Both the position numbers and the translations under genes were made by a program. Shown one piece after another: positions 1 to 8,301 of a stretch of 64,000 nucleotides of DNA (positions within the stretch are counted from its first letter, which is position 1; every line of letters begins with the position of its first letter). This DNA comes from a virus, in the IMG/VR virus record IMGVR_UViG_3300047667_000558, positions 1 through 64,000 of that record. The stretch is one strand, 5' to 3'. A model generated the notes under the pieces. The model worked only from the letters and a program-made list of their open reading frames with translations, had not been told where the DNA came from and searched no databases.

Positions 1-271
1 GAGCCTACTCATTTTCTGGACGTCAAGCCAGATGCATAGATGACTGCGACTCACCAGTTCCGTAGACGCAAGCAATGGCTTCCGTTTCCTCAAGGTGTTT
101 TGTAAGGTCGCTATGTAGGGTTCTGTGGGTTATATCGAGAAATTGAATCTCTAGTATAGATATCGAGACGTTTGTGTCATCTCTATAAGGGTTCGATGTG
201 AGCCATAATTGGGGGGTGGTCCGCTAGGGAATTTTCAGTTTTAATACCCAAAATCCAATGGTATGTAATTC
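1..271. other. Left-edge stretch without a recognisable gene
   Basis: All six frames are interrupted. The only frame open at the left edge on the plus strand ends at position 65. No tRNA cloverleaf could be drawn. The octamer tatcgaga recurs about 30 bases apart (near 133 and 161). A weak minus-strand promoter lies at 153-180. The stretch may be the leader of a minus-strand gene beyond the left edge or a small RNA, but nothing here decides it. Confidence 0.4.
153..180 (-). promoter_or_regulatory. Possible weak early promoter
   Basis: On the minus strand there is ATGACA, a 16-base gap, then TATACT. It resembles the six strong TTGACA/17/TATAAT promoters of this window but has a weaker -35 box and a shorter spacer. 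It would fire toward the left edge, where no gene start is visible. Confidence 0.3.
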
Positions 272-781
272 TTATTTGTGTGCATCTCGAAAAGCTGATG
301 CGTTAAGTTCGAAAAAACTATCAAACTCAGTTAGTTTCCAATCTCGACCGTCTTTGTCAGTATAATCGACATGACGATGAGTTGTGAACGGCTGGTGGGC
401 TTCAAACCCAACAAATTTGCCAATCCGAGTGATTTTCATAAACAACATGTTTACGTCACCCTCGTCTTCAGCATCTTTGATTTGATCTAACCAGTCCTCT
501 AATTGTGGGACTGGAACTTTGAACAATAGACGATGAAAGGCAAAACTTGCATAGTTCTTGGCCTCACAATTGAAATTATTCCAATCGTCGGGCGGAACGA
601 TGTCGCCTTTCATATGTCTAATCTGTCCCTCGCTCATATGAGTTTTTCGGACAGCATTTTGACCTCCGGTCCATGCCCCACTTTGTGGGACCCTCATGAA
701 GGGAGAGTCATATAATTTAGATAGGAAATTGGCGATGTCACGTTCCCATGCACCGCCTTTTGCTTTACTCTTTGATGTCAC
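272..781 (-). CDS. PD-(D/E)xK-type nuclease, Holliday-resolvase-like
   Basis: A 169-residue protein with the motif order of small PD-(D/E)xK nucleases: a basic N-terminus followed by WERDIANFL (Glu in helix 1), then a GD pair in KGDIVPPDDW, then EAKNYA (the E-x-K element). This order matches phage Holliday-junction resolvases and RecU-like enzymes, which would resolve branched recombination intermediates before packaging. The proposed start is GTG at 779-781, because the first internal Met (residue 29) would cut off the conserved Glu helix. No good ribosome site precedes it, so the start is uncertain. It lies downstream of gp46 and is preceded by its own promoter (856-884) and a hairpin (794-824). 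A restriction-like nuclease of the same fold is the main alternative. Confidence 0.6.
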   Translation of the reverse strand: MTSKSKAKGGAWERDIANFLSKLYDSPFMRVPQSGAWTGGQNAVRKTHMSEGQIRHMKGDIVPPDDWNNFNCEAKNYASFAFHRLLFKVPVPQLEDWLDQIKDAEDEGDVNMLFMKITRIGKFVGFEAHQPFTTHRHVDYTDKDGRDWKLTEFDSFFELNASAFRDAHK

Positions 782-793
782 TATTAATCATTT

Positions 794-824
794 CAATTAA
801 AACCACGCTATTACTATAGCGTGG
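794..824 (-). terminator. Hairpin with U-tract, terminator or attenuator
   Basis: Perfect 9-bp stem (803-811 pairing with 816-824, ccacgctat) with a 4-base loop, followed on the minus strand by TTTTAATT. This is a good intrinsic terminator for transcripts coming out of gp46. A sigma-70 promoter (856-884) lies upstream of it on the same strand, so the hairpin also sits in the leader of the 272-781 gene, where it could act as an attenuator. Confidence 0.75.
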
Positions 825-855
825 CTTGTTCGTAATCGTAGCGAACATTAGATTT

Positions 856-884
856 AGTATAACAATTATTTTATACAATGTCAA
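856..884 (-). promoter_or_regulatory. Early sigma-70 promoter for the nuclease gene
   Basis: Minus strand: TTGACA (879-884), 17 bp, TATACT (856-861). It lies in the last codons of gp46 and points at the 272-781 gene. It has the same geometry as the other early promoters in the window. Confidence 0.75.
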
Positions 885-2643
885 CCTCTTGTTCGGTACT
901 AAAGCTGGTAAATCCATTTTCTTTCATCACATACAGTGTATTGTTGACACGGCCAACAAGTTCTTCTCTGTGTGAAATAAGAAAAATGTTTTTGTTGCGA
1001 TCTCTGTGCATTTTCTTTAACACAGTTAGAGCACTTTCAACTCCATTGCTGTCCATACCGCTGTCGATTAATTCGTCGATAGCCATAAAGTCAATGGGCA
1101 TGTTAGTGCTTTCATGCACGTCACGGAACGCCCAGCTAAGACCAAGGATTAATCTATTCCGCTCACCACGGCTCAAATTATCAAAGTCTAGTTCACGTCC
1201 CAATTCTGTAATTTCTACAGACAGGTCACTCTGGAATACTACCTCATGTGGGAGGCCCAGCTTGTTCAAATAATAGTTCAACCGTGAGTTAAGATACTGT
1301 AGATTTTGTTCGATAATCCGCTTACGAATGAAGCTGTCCTTGTTCACAAGCAACTTCAAAAGGAAATCTTGGTGTTCCCGTAAGTTATGAAAGTTGTTCA
1401 TGATATCCCAATCGATAGCCTGTAACCCGCTTTCCTCAAGTGATTTGACTTGATCAGAATATGGGTCTTCGGCTGTGCTGGCGTCGTCCAGCTTGCTTTG
1501 TAATGTGGTTAGTTGATTTTGGCGTTCGTAAGCTTCTTGTGCTGTCGCATATTTAGTAACTGGCGGCAACCCTAGCTGGACAAGGCCCTTAATAGCTTCT
1601 TTAATCTCAGCAGCACCATTTTCAGCAGCCGCAATTTCTTGTATAGCATTTGCGACGTCTTGTGTTTTAGTCTCGATAATGGTAGTATTTGACACGTCAT
1701 GTAAATCTTGCTCACATGCATAACATTTATGGTTCTGTGCGGCAACTAAGTCTTTTTGTGCCTTATCTTTAATACGTTGTTCACGCATCAAGGTTGCATC
1801 AAAATTAGCAATGGCTCTGTTGTGATCGGCGAGTACCAGTTGGGTTTTATTATAGGCGTCAAGTTCTAGGTGTTGTTCTAGTTCTTTTTCTAGGTCTAAG
1901 CTTGTAAGCTCTGCAACTTCTCGCACAAGATCGGCAACAGTCTCTTGGTTCTTTTGTGCCCATACCCGCTGACGCCGTTTCAAATCAGTGATGCTTTTTT
2001 TAATTTGTTCATTGGCATTTTCTACGGCTTTGATACGGTATTCTTCTTCTTTGATAGAGTCCCGTGTATTCTTTAACAGTTCTTTGAGTACCAACGCTTT
2101 TTCAGATAACAATGTAATGCCTAACAGATTTTCAATAATTTCGCGCTGATTGTTGGCACTAAGAGCAAGGAATGGTTCATTGTAGGTATTCAGTGCAATG
2201 AGATGCTTGAACATGATGTGGTTCAGACCAATGACATTCTCGATCTCACGCTGAGTAAGACGCATTTCGCCTTGGCCCTCATCAGTTTCTTCAATTGCGT
2301 CAACATTGTTAACCATGAATTTTAATACATTTGGACTGCGTCCGCGCTCAATACGATATTCTGTAGTGCCAACACTAAATTCAACAGTTACTAACATGCC
2401 CTTGCTGTTTGTTTTGTTGATCAAATTATTTTTACGAATGTTGGTGATCGCGTTACCATATAGTGCATAGCTTAATGCGTTGACCATTGTAGTCTTGCCC
2501 ACGCCATTTCGTGCACCGTCGCCACCCAAGTCCAAGTTATTACCTAATACAAGCGTTAAACCTGAGTCTTGGAAATTAACAGCTTGGGTCACGTTTCCGA
2601 CCGACATAAAATTTTTGAGTGTGATGTTCTTAATACTAATCAT
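871..2643 (-). CDS. 46: Recombination endonuclease subunit gp46 (Rad50/SbcC-like)
   Basis: A 590-residue SMC-type ATPase that pairs with gp47 to resect DNA ends for recombination-dependent replication. Walker A is GARNGVGKTT at about residues 43-52. Two coiled-coil arms flank a zinc hook, C-x2-C at residues 307 and 310 (KCYACEQ). The ABC signature LSRGERNR starts near 490, Walker B with the catalytic Asp-Glu is at 523-524 (FMAIDE), and a switch His follows in LISHRE near 558. Length and domain order match T4 gp46. The start overlaps the upstream MazG-like gene by 4 bases (ATGA), so the two are probably translationally coupled. It is the last gene of a leftward operon that begins with gp47 and is followed by the hairpin at 794-824. 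Confidence 0.95.
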   Translation of the reverse strand: MISIKNITLKNFMSVGNVTQAVNFQDSGLTLVLGNNLDLGGDGARNGVGKTTMVNALSYALYGNAITNIRKNNLINKTNSKGMLVTVEFSVGTTEYRIERGRSPNVLKFMVNNVDAIEETDEGQGEMRLTQREIENVIGLNHIMFKHLIALNTYNEPFLALSANNQREIIENLLGITLLSEKALVLKELLKNTRDSIKEEEYRIKAVENANEQIKKSITDLKRRQRVWAQKNQETVADLVREVAELTSLDLEKELEQHLELDAYNKTQLVLADHNRAIANFDATLMREQRIKDKAQKDLVAAQNHKCYACEQDLHDVSNTTIIETKTQDVANAIQEIAAAENGAAEIKEAIKGLVQLGLPPVTKYATAQEAYERQNQLTTLQSKLDDASTAEDPYSDQVKSLEESGLQAIDWDIMNNFHNLREHQDFLLKLLVNKDSFIRKRIIEQNLQYLNSRLNYYLNKLGLPHEVVFQSDLSVEITELGRELDFDNLSRGERNRLILGLSWAFRDVHESTNMPIDFMAIDELIDSGMDSNGVESALTVLKKMHRDRNKNIFLISHREELVGRVNNTLYVMKENGFTSFSTEQEVDIV

Positions 2644-2948
2644 TTAGGTGCTTCCTGTTGCATAAATTTAGCGAGCTTATCCCATTTTTTCCGGTGGGCA
2701 TCATGTTTTCTCTTGCCTGAAATCAACCCATGGTCGGCACATTTAAGGATCATGCATTCAAGATCACCTACCTCGTCCGAAAGCCTATCTGCATTATCGA
2801 GAGGCTGTCCAGGTTGAATTTCGTCAATACCAAATCGCAACATCTTGGTTGCACGCTGAGCAACTTCCGCGCATTCTTCAATCAAAATGATCAATAATTC
2901 GGCTTCGTATGCCGTTGGCATGGTTCCTGGGGTTATAAATTTAGTCAT
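2640..2948 (-). CDS. MazG-like nucleotide pyrophosphohydrolase
   Basis: A 102-residue protein, starting at the Met of MTKFITPGTM. The open frame extends 19 codons upstream, but that part overlaps the neighbouring gene and looks unconserved. It has the MazG signature: EECAE (EExxE) followed about 30 residues later by DEVGD (ExxD), the Mg-binding acidic residues of all-alpha NTP pyrophosphatases. Related phage enzymes hydrolyse dNTPs, modified nucleotides or ppGpp. The substrate here cannot be read from the sequence. It lies between gp47 and gp46 and overlaps its neighbours by 8 and 4 bases, so it is co-expressed with the recombination nuclease. That placement may tie it to nucleotide pools during replication (inference). 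Confidence 0.75.
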   Translation of the reverse strand: MTKFITPGTMPTAYEAELLIILIEECAEVAQRATKMLRFGIDEIQPGQPLDNADRLSDEVGDLECMILKCADHGLISGKRKHDAHRKKWDKLAKFMQQEAPK

Positions 2949-3156
2949 CTTGTAGTCCTTCTGTAAGCCATGTGGGTAGCGTGTTGGCCTCTGACATGGC
3001 AGCACCTAGTAATACCATTAGATCGTCATGATTTGCCTCCATCAGCGCCTCTACGAGTTCTTTAAATTCAGGGTCGTCTGATAACAATGTTCCATTTTTG
3101 TGGGCACGGTTACTCATATTTGTTACGCGGGTGTCTATTTCTTTAATATCTTTCAT
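2941..3156 (-). CDS. Small hypothetical protein in the gp47-gp46 operon
   Basis: A 71-residue, acidic, helix-rich protein with no family that I recognise. The body EFKELVEALMEANHDDLMVL suggests two amphipathic helices. There is no signal peptide, membrane segment or Cys cluster. The start codon (3154-3156) directly abuts the gp47 stop codon, with a ribosome site upstream in the gp47 tail (rc of tccttat), and the 3' end overlaps the MazG-like gene by 8 bases. The tight packing supports a real gene. The function is unknown. Confidence 0.65.
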   Translation of the reverse strand: MKDIKEIDTRVTNMSNRAHKNGTLLSDDPEFKELVEALMEANHDDLMVLLGAAMSEANTLPTWLTEGLQDD

Positions 3157-4179
3157 TTATAAGTCCTTATATATATCCATGAGCAGCTTTTGCTGGATCA
3201 TGTCAGATTCAACCGTCTGTAACTGTTGGTAGACAATTTGGTCCACACTTTCCACACTGAATTCGCCCTCTTGGATAGGATCGGAGTTGTGTTCTTCTTT
3301 TTTCTGTGGTATAAGTGATAGTTCACAGGGATTAAATTGAGTCATAAATGTTTCTTTAATAAAATTGGCTTCTTCGTAGCTGATAGGGACGTCTAGGACT
3401 GCGCGACAATAAGTTCGATCATTTAAATAGTCACTAGGATTATCGATCAGGTCACTCAGATTTAATCGCACATACCGTGGACCTTCGAAGTTCACGTATG
3501 TTGGCACCCCGTCCCATTCTAGGAACATTGCGCCGCGATCCTCGTCCCATGCGTCTGCATAATTATGTGCAAAGGGGCTACCCAGATAATGAATTTTGTC
3601 TTTAGTTTGTCGCTTGTGGAAATGCCCACTGAACACATAATCAGCCGATTTGAAATCACTTGCGTTCAACTCACCTTGGTCAGGCATTTGCACCACTGCG
3701 TTCATCATGAAGTGTGGAAGCTCAAAATGACCAAAAACATATTTGGATTTCAGTTTCTTCATTTGTTTCCACTCGTCACCAATCAACCACGGAACCAATG
3801 CAACATTACCAATTTCAGTGATGTGATCATTGATAATGTGCATGTTATCTAATAACTCTGCATACGGGAATGAGTTGAGTTCACGCTTTTCACGATAGAA
3901 TAAATCATGGTTGCCCACGACAAAATATACCTCTTCAAAAGCGGCGCTCAATTTTTGTAAGTTCCTGACTGAATAGTTTAGGGTGGAGACATTCACGCTG
4001 GCACGGTTATGATGCCAGTCACCAGAAAAAATGCAAGTTTCGCATCCTCTGGCTTTGGCTTCATTAATGAACCAGTCAATGAACCGTTCACAGTCGTTGT
4101 TGTGGATTTTGGAGTTGTTCTTCATACCGAAATGGATATCGCTAAATATAGCGGCATGTTTGAATAAATTAGTTGTCAT
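3157..4179 (-). CDS. 47: Recombination endonuclease subunit gp47 (Mre11/SbcD-like)
   Basis: A 340-residue metallophosphoesterase, the nuclease partner of gp46. Motifs appear in order: DIH (Asp14, His16), GDWHH (Asp54, His56), GNHD (residues 89-92), a FGHFE motif near 150, and GHFH near 185. Together these supply the two-metal site of Mre11/SbcD nucleases. The length equals T4 gp47 (about 339 residues). It is the first gene of the operon running down to gp46 and is served by a perfect sigma-70 promoter at 4200-4228. The C-terminal 60 residues are acidic and probably contact gp46. Confidence 0.95.
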   Translation of the reverse strand: MTTNLFKHAAIFSDIHFGMKNNSKIHNNDCERFIDWFINEAKARGCETCIFSGDWHHNRASVNVSTLNYSVRNLQKLSAAFEEVYFVVGNHDLFYREKRELNSFPYAELLDNMHIINDHITEIGNVALVPWLIGDEWKQMKKLKSKYVFGHFELPHFMMNAVVQMPDQGELNASDFKSADYVFSGHFHKRQTKDKIHYLGSPFAHNYADAWDEDRGAMFLEWDGVPTYVNFEGPRYVRLNLSDLIDNPSDYLNDRTYCRAVLDVPISYEEANFIKETFMTQFNPCELSLIPQKKEEHNSDPIQEGEFSVESVDQIVYQQLQTVESDMIQQKLLMDIYKDL

Positions 4180-4199
4180 ATGTTGCCTTATTTTACAAT

Positions 4200-4228
4200 A
4201 TTATATCATGATAAGTCATTGATGTCAA
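4200..4228 (-). promoter_or_regulatory. Perfect early sigma-70 promoter for gp47-gp46
   Basis: Minus strand: TTGACA (4223-4228), 17 bp, TATAAT (4200-4205), both consensus hexamers exact. It starts within the last codons of the gp55-like gene and lies just upstream of the gp47 start at 4179. The six bases after the -35 box (TCAATG) are identical in the gp55 promoter. Confidence 0.85.
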
Positions 4229-5118
4229 AGAATATTATAACCACGGTCTTTAAGCTCTTGTTGGCCTTTTTCGATATCATCCTCACGGGCACGTTGTTGT
4301 GCAACTTCGTCGTCGATTTGACGATTGAAGCTGGGCATGTACCCACTGTCTTGTAAAATATCGTCACGAATATGTTGGTTACGCTTCTCTAAGTTCAACA
4401 CACGAGTGAACGAATTTTGTAAAATTTGAGTGTAATATGCGAATGGGTTGTCTGATCGTGCCTCATTGAATTTTAGGCCTACTTCGCTCAGTTGTAACAA
4501 GGCTGATGACTCCATTTCGTCACGGTAGCTGTAGCCACGCCAGTTGCCACGCATAGCATAGCGTTCTACCAACTTCATCATCATCTTGGCCAACTCAGGG
4601 GTAAGACCACCATGATCCAGCCGGAATGACCCGTTTGCAAACCCATCTTGCCAGTGTGACCGCAAAACTTCTTGCCACGTACCGTCCACACACGCATGAT
4701 GCTGGAATGGAGGGAAATTTAGGCGTTCATGCTTGTCTGCCACTGTCTTTGGATTTTTCTTGCGACCTGGCGCTTCTGGGATATGATTATAAGTCATGAC
4801 ACGGATTACAACGTCGTCTGTATCTATGGTGCTGGCGTCAACCTTAAATTCAGCCTGCTTAGGCTTAGTAGCTAGTTTGCCAGATTCAGCGTCCCATTTG
4901 GTGATCCCTTTTTCATATCCAAGGCCGGACAAGCGGCGTGCCTTGTTTTCTTTAGCTTGTTGGATTGTCTCGTCATTGATATCATTAATGTCTTCGACAA
5001 TAAGGTCAAAGGTCATAAATTTATCATCCATCGCATAACAATAACTTAATTTGCTGGAATGGATTTCTCTTAGCATGTCTTTGTTGTTTAAGTATTTCGT
5101 GGATTTTTTTCTAGCCAT
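4225..5118 (-). CDS. 55: Late-transcription sigma factor, gp55-like
   Basis: A 297-residue protein related to T4 gp55, the minimal sigma factor that directs host RNA polymerase to TATAAATA late promoters. The recognisable core is in the C-terminal half: a helix-rich stretch LVERYAMRGNWRGYSYRDEM, then NPFAYYTQILQNSFTRVL, which matches the N-P-x-A-Y-x-T-Q element of gp55 (region-2 like), then a basic segment LEKRNQHIRDDIL. T4 gp55 is about 185 residues. The extra N-terminal 110 residues here are unexplained. I start at MARKKS (5116-5118), which has an AGGAAA ribosome site, rather than at the longer open frame. The many GATAAATA-type motifs in the window would be its targets. It has its own early promoter, and a late-type motif lies farther upstream. 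Confidence 0.8.
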   Translation of the reverse strand: MARKKSTKYLNNKDMLREIHSSKLSYCYAMDDKFMTFDLIVEDINDINDETIQQAKENKARRLSGLGYEKGITKWDAESGKLATKPKQAEFKVDASTIDTDDVVIRVMTYNHIPEAPGRKKNPKTVADKHERLNFPPFQHHACVDGTWQEVLRSHWQDGFANGSFRLDHGGLTPELAKMMMKLVERYAMRGNWRGYSYRDEMESSALLQLSEVGLKFNEARSDNPFAYYTQILQNSFTRVLNLEKRNQHIRDDILQDSGYMPSFNRQIDDEVAQQRAREDDIEKGQQELKDRGYNIL

Positions 5119-5139
5119 TTTGGTTTCCTGTTCTATACT

Positions 5140-5168
5140 ATTATAATACTTTAACCCATTGATGTCAA
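5140..5168 (-). promoter_or_regulatory. Perfect early sigma-70 promoter for gp55
   Basis: Minus strand: TTGACA (5163-5168), 17 bp, TATAAT (5140-5145). Both boxes are exact consensus. It would start transcription about 15 bases upstream of the gp55 start codon at 5118. It shares TTGACATCAATG with the gp47 promoter. Confidence 0.85.
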
Positions 5169-5184
5169 ACACTATTTTTTGGCT

Positions 5185-5192
5185 GATAAATA
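5185..5192 (+). promoter_or_regulatory. Late promoter motif GATAAATA, baseplate operon
   Basis: GATAAATA on the plus strand, 63 bases upstream of the first baseplate gene. It matches the T4 late -10 octamer TATAAATA except at the first base. The leader contains a GGGAAA ribosome site before the ATG at 5256. Confidence 0.65.
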
Positions 5193-5237
5193 TCATCACA
5201 CAGTGTATGCCTAATTATATAGGTATATTATCACTGG

Positions 5238-5245
5238 TATTTATC
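5238..5245 (-). promoter_or_regulatory. Late promoter motif facing gp55
   Basis: GATAAATA read on the minus strand, about 120 bases upstream of the gp55 start. Together with the motif at 5185 it forms a face-to-face late promoter pair whose transcripts would overlap at their 5' ends. It could keep the gp55-gp47-gp46 block expressed late. It may also be a chance match. Confidence 0.4.
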
Positions 5246-5255
5246 GGGAAATAAA

Positions 5256-5897
5256 ATGGCACCACGCAAAGATTTAAGAGCAAGATTATCACCTAGAGGT
5301 TCTGCATACTCCGGTCGAAGTGGCGTGGCAGCATTTGAAACAAATTATAATGTGCCGTTCGAAGGCCCAGGCGCAGCGTTGCGCACAACAAACGGCATTA
5401 TATTCCCATTCACTCCAAATATTAACGTAGCCCATACCGTGGAATATAGTCAATATGACCTAGTTCATACCAACTACCAGCAAAATGCATATAGCAGGAC
5501 CCGAAATCCTTCTATTCAAATTTCAGGGGTGTTTGCCAGTCAGACCCCAGAAGAAGCAGCATACACGGTAGGTGTTATGCATTTCCTACGAGTAATGAGT
5601 AAAATGAATTTCGGCACAAGTGATGATGAACGCGGCACCCCGCCCCCTGTGTGTGAGTTTAATGCATATGGCACATATAACTTTCACCGCGTCCCAGTGT
5701 TAATCGGTGATTTCACCTTTAACTATGAGGACGATACAGATTATGTGGAAGTCGGGGTCAATGGTGAAACTGTACAAATTCCGGCAATGATGACAATTGC
5801 TATCAGTCTGATACCACAATATTCCGCTAGCAAGCAAAATAGCTTCAATCTAGGTGAATTTGCACAAGGCACTGGATACAAAAGAGGATTCTTATAA
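5256..5897 (+). CDS. Baseplate/tail-tube structural protein (gp48/gp54 type)
   Basis: A 213-residue protein that looks like the tail-tube-fold proteins capping the baseplate hub. Features are a basic N-terminal tail, the stretch NPSIQISGVFASQTPEEA, the strongly patterned VMHFLRVMSKMNFG, then GTPPPVCEF and a run of beta strands ending in a basic GYKRGFL tail. The same pattern recurs in structural proteins of marine T4-like phages next to gp53. It has no enzymatic motif. Its stop codon overlaps the gp53 start (TAATG), so it is translationally coupled. The assignment to gp48 or gp54 specifically is inference from neighbourhood and fold-like patterning. Confidence 0.5.
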   Translation: MAPRKDLRARLSPRGSAYSGRSGVAAFETNYNVPFEGPGAALRTTNGIIFPFTPNINVAHTVEYSQYDLVHTNYQQNAYSRTRNPSIQISGVFASQTPEEAAYTVGVMHFLRVMSKMNFGTSDDERGTPPPVCEFNAYGTYNFHRVPVLIGDFTFNYEDDTDYVEVGVNGETVQIPAMMTIAISLIPQYSASKQNSFNLGEFAQGTGYKRGFL

Positions 5898-6184
5898 TGG
5901 CTTACAAACAAACTAGTCACCTGAGTGCAACTCCGGTAGTAAACGGTTATACAACGATGTATAACCCTTCAATCAGGCCAAATTACTCACAAACAACAGT
6001 GTTTACACTAACACAAAAATACAATAAGCGACCAGATATATTGGCATATGAGCGTTATGGCGAAGCGGCATATTGGTGGGTGTTTGTTGTTTATAACAAG
6101 AATTTAATTCTTGACCCCATCAATGACTTCACCACGGGACTAACTATATTAGTCCCTAACAGAAACTTTATCGCAGGATTATAA
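5897..6184 (+). CDS. 53: Baseplate wedge protein gp53
   Basis: A 95-residue protein with the gp53/LysM-like pattern: KRPDILAYERYGEAAYWWVF, then YNKNLILDPINDF, then GLTILVP. In T4, gp53 closes the junction between baseplate wedges around the hub. T4 gp53 is about 196 residues, and this short form is common in marine T4-like phages. It overlaps both neighbours by one base (TAATG), typical of coupled structural genes. Confidence 0.85.
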   Translation: MAYKQTSHLSATPVVNGYTTMYNPSIRPNYSQTTVFTLTQKYNKRPDILAYERYGEAAYWWVFVVYNKNLILDPINDFTTGLTILVPNRNFIAGL

Positions 6185-8286
6185 TGACCTATTTACCCAA
6201 CGCCCTAAATGTATACGAGACCTATACATACAATCTCAAATTGTATATGATTAAACCTGAAAACACGCCACAAATGGAAAAAAACCTTCCGCAGTTCGGT
6301 GGTAATGCAGCATTAATCATAGATAACGCTGGTGTTGCGGATTACAATATTAACAACCTCGAACAGCAGTATGTTGTAGGGCACAACAGGGTGCGAAACA
6401 CGTTCGTAAATAGATTCACAATACAAGTGGCCGAAGCAAATGGTGTTACGCTATTGGATACTATTCGGCGCAACGCTGCCGCAATGGGAATTGTAGATCA
6501 CAAGCAGGCGGTATATATATTAGTAATAGAATTTAATGGCCGAAAGTCTGACGGATTGGCCCACAAGCACCCACAGGTATTTTATTATCCAATCAAGATC
6601 ACAGATTTCCAATTTAAGGTTGACGAAGGTGGTACAAATTATAGCATCACTGCAATTGAAAACTCAACCAGTGCTTATAATTATTTGAGCAACGTAATCA
6701 AAAATCAGGTGACAATTTTAGCTAGTACGGTCGGTGAGTTTTTCACGGAATTTGTCAAGTTGGCTAACCGATCTGCTGAAGATGCCATCGTGTATTCAGT
6801 TGATCAATTGTTTGCTGACACCTTTGATATCACATTCGACGATTCAATCGGTGACTGGAAGAATTGGCAATTTCAAGCAATTACCGAAGAACAAACACAC
6901 GACAATGTTAATATTATTTCAGCAGGCGTAGGTTCAGGCGACAGTTTATTACAAATAACTATTACTAACGGATCAAACTTAACGGATATTGTCAATATTA
7001 TATTGAGCCAAACAGCAGAATATAAACAGATTGTGCTAGAAGGTAGTGGCAATTCTGAATTTGCAAGACCGCACCCCAGTGATGATGTGACCACAGACTT
7101 GGCTCAGTTGCCAGTATTTCACAAGGTAGTGGCCGATGTGATATATGAGGACTATGACTGGTTACGAGGCGACTATACCCGAAAATGTTATTACCGTGTT
7201 ATTCCGTATATCAAGCCCGAACAAATATTAAGCCCAGAGCAATATGTTCGCGGCATCACCAATGCAGCTATTCAGGCTCGCAGAGTGCAGGCGTTAAAAG
7301 ACAGAGGATTATTACGTAAAAAATATGATTACATTTTTACAGGTGGCAACACAGAGGTATTAGAATTTGATATTTCAATTGATTACGCATATTACCACAC
7401 CACACCTTATGGTGGTGGTATGCTTGGCAACGCAAATATAACGGCACCGACGCAGGCCGGAGCAAATGACAGTCCATTAGGCGTACTAATTGATAACATA
7501 TCACAACTGAAATCCCAAATATCAGAATTAGGAAGGTCACAGCGAAGCGCTGAAAACCGAATCACACTTAGCCAGCCCGGTCCATTTGGGGAACAAAATC
7601 GCAATTCTGATGCCGCCACTGTTGCAAACACAACTGCTCAGATACAGGGATTTGCCACGGATGTCCGACGAGAAGCCGCAGCACTCGGAATACTACTGCA
7701 GGAATCTGGCATGACAGGCAGCGAAGTTGCAATGGCTCTACGGTTTGCACAAGACGTTATCAGTGACGGAGACACAGCAGGCAGTGATAACGATAATACT
7801 GGTGGACACTTAAAGTTTGGTGCATTGGTAGCCAATATTGAAAACCAAGCCGACCTAATGACCATTGAACTAGGCATTCGCGGTGACCCATATTGGTTAG
7901 GGAAACCTAACAGTTTTTATGATACCGCGCTAAAAAACGGCGAAAATCTTGCTGACTTTGAGCGAGGATCAAACGGATTTTATCTTAAATGTTCGTTGCC
8001 ATATCCGTTTGAAGATGCAGACGGTAGACGCAAGCCCAATGTAGAATATGAAATTAGTGGATTTTATACGGTAATAGACGTGATTACCCGTTATACAGGT
8101 GGACAGTTTACCATGTATTTGAACGCGGTCCGTGACTTAGGAACAAATACCCCAACGGCACAGGACATATTGGACAACTTGCCGAACTATAGTCCACCTG
8201 GCGTAGATTCAACTACGACTAATCAACAAGTTGATGCAGCAGCATTAGCCGCTCTTTTCCAACCGCTCCAGTCAGGGATCGCATAA
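6184..8286 (+). CDS. Baseplate hub protein, gp27-like
   Basis: A 700-residue structural protein between gp53 and the gp5-like spike, where the hub ring protein is expected. The N-terminal 170 residues resemble the beta-barrel of hub/tube proteins (NRFTIQVAEANG, then YYPIKITDFQFKVDEGG and YSITAIENS). A middle segment with KKYDYIFTGGNTEVLEFDI recalls hub proteins of related phages. A Gln/Ala-rich helical stretch lies at about residues 430-560, and the C-terminus is Ala/Gln-rich. No catalytic motif is seen. If correct, it forms the trimeric ring that carries the spike and starts the tail tube. Assignment rests on position and pattern. Confidence 0.55.
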   Translation: MTYLPNALNVYETYTYNLKLYMIKPENTPQMEKNLPQFGGNAALIIDNAGVADYNINNLEQQYVVGHNRVRNTFVNRFTIQVAEANGVTLLDTIRRNAAAMGIVDHKQAVYILVIEFNGRKSDGLAHKHPQVFYYPIKITDFQFKVDEGGTNYSITAIENSTSAYNYLSNVIKNQVTILASTVGEFFTEFVKLANRSAEDAIVYSVDQLFADTFDITFDDSIGDWKNWQFQAITEEQTHDNVNIISAGVGSGDSLLQITITNGSNLTDIVNIILSQTAEYKQIVLEGSGNSEFARPHPSDDVTTDLAQLPVFHKVVADVIYEDYDWLRGDYTRKCYYRVIPYIKPEQILSPEQYVRGITNAAIQARRVQALKDRGLLRKKYDYIFTGGNTEVLEFDISIDYAYYHTTPYGGGMLGNANITAPTQAGANDSPLGVLIDNISQLKSQISELGRSQRSAENRITLSQPGPFGEQNRNSDAATVANTTAQIQGFATDVRREAAALGILLQESGMTGSEVAMALRFAQDVISDGDTAGSDNDNTGGHLKFGALVANIENQADLMTIELGIRGDPYWLGKPNSFYDTALKNGENLADFERGSNGFYLKCSLPYPFEDADGRRKPNVEYEISGFYTVIDVITRYTGGQFTMYLNAVRDLGTNTPTAQDILDNLPNYSPPGVDSTTTNQQVDAAALAALFQPLQSGIA

Positions 8287-8301
8287 CACAGGAAGTAATT
8301 A

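Noticed and set aside
1-271. tRNA or small RNA at the left edge
   Set aside because: gcgac/gtcgc can pair over a long loop near 46-111, but no cloverleaf, T-loop or other known fold could be drawn.
4225-5199. 27-codon longer start for the gp55-like gene
   Set aside because: The extension runs through the perfect sigma-70 promoter at 5140-5168, and MARKKS has a good ribosome site.
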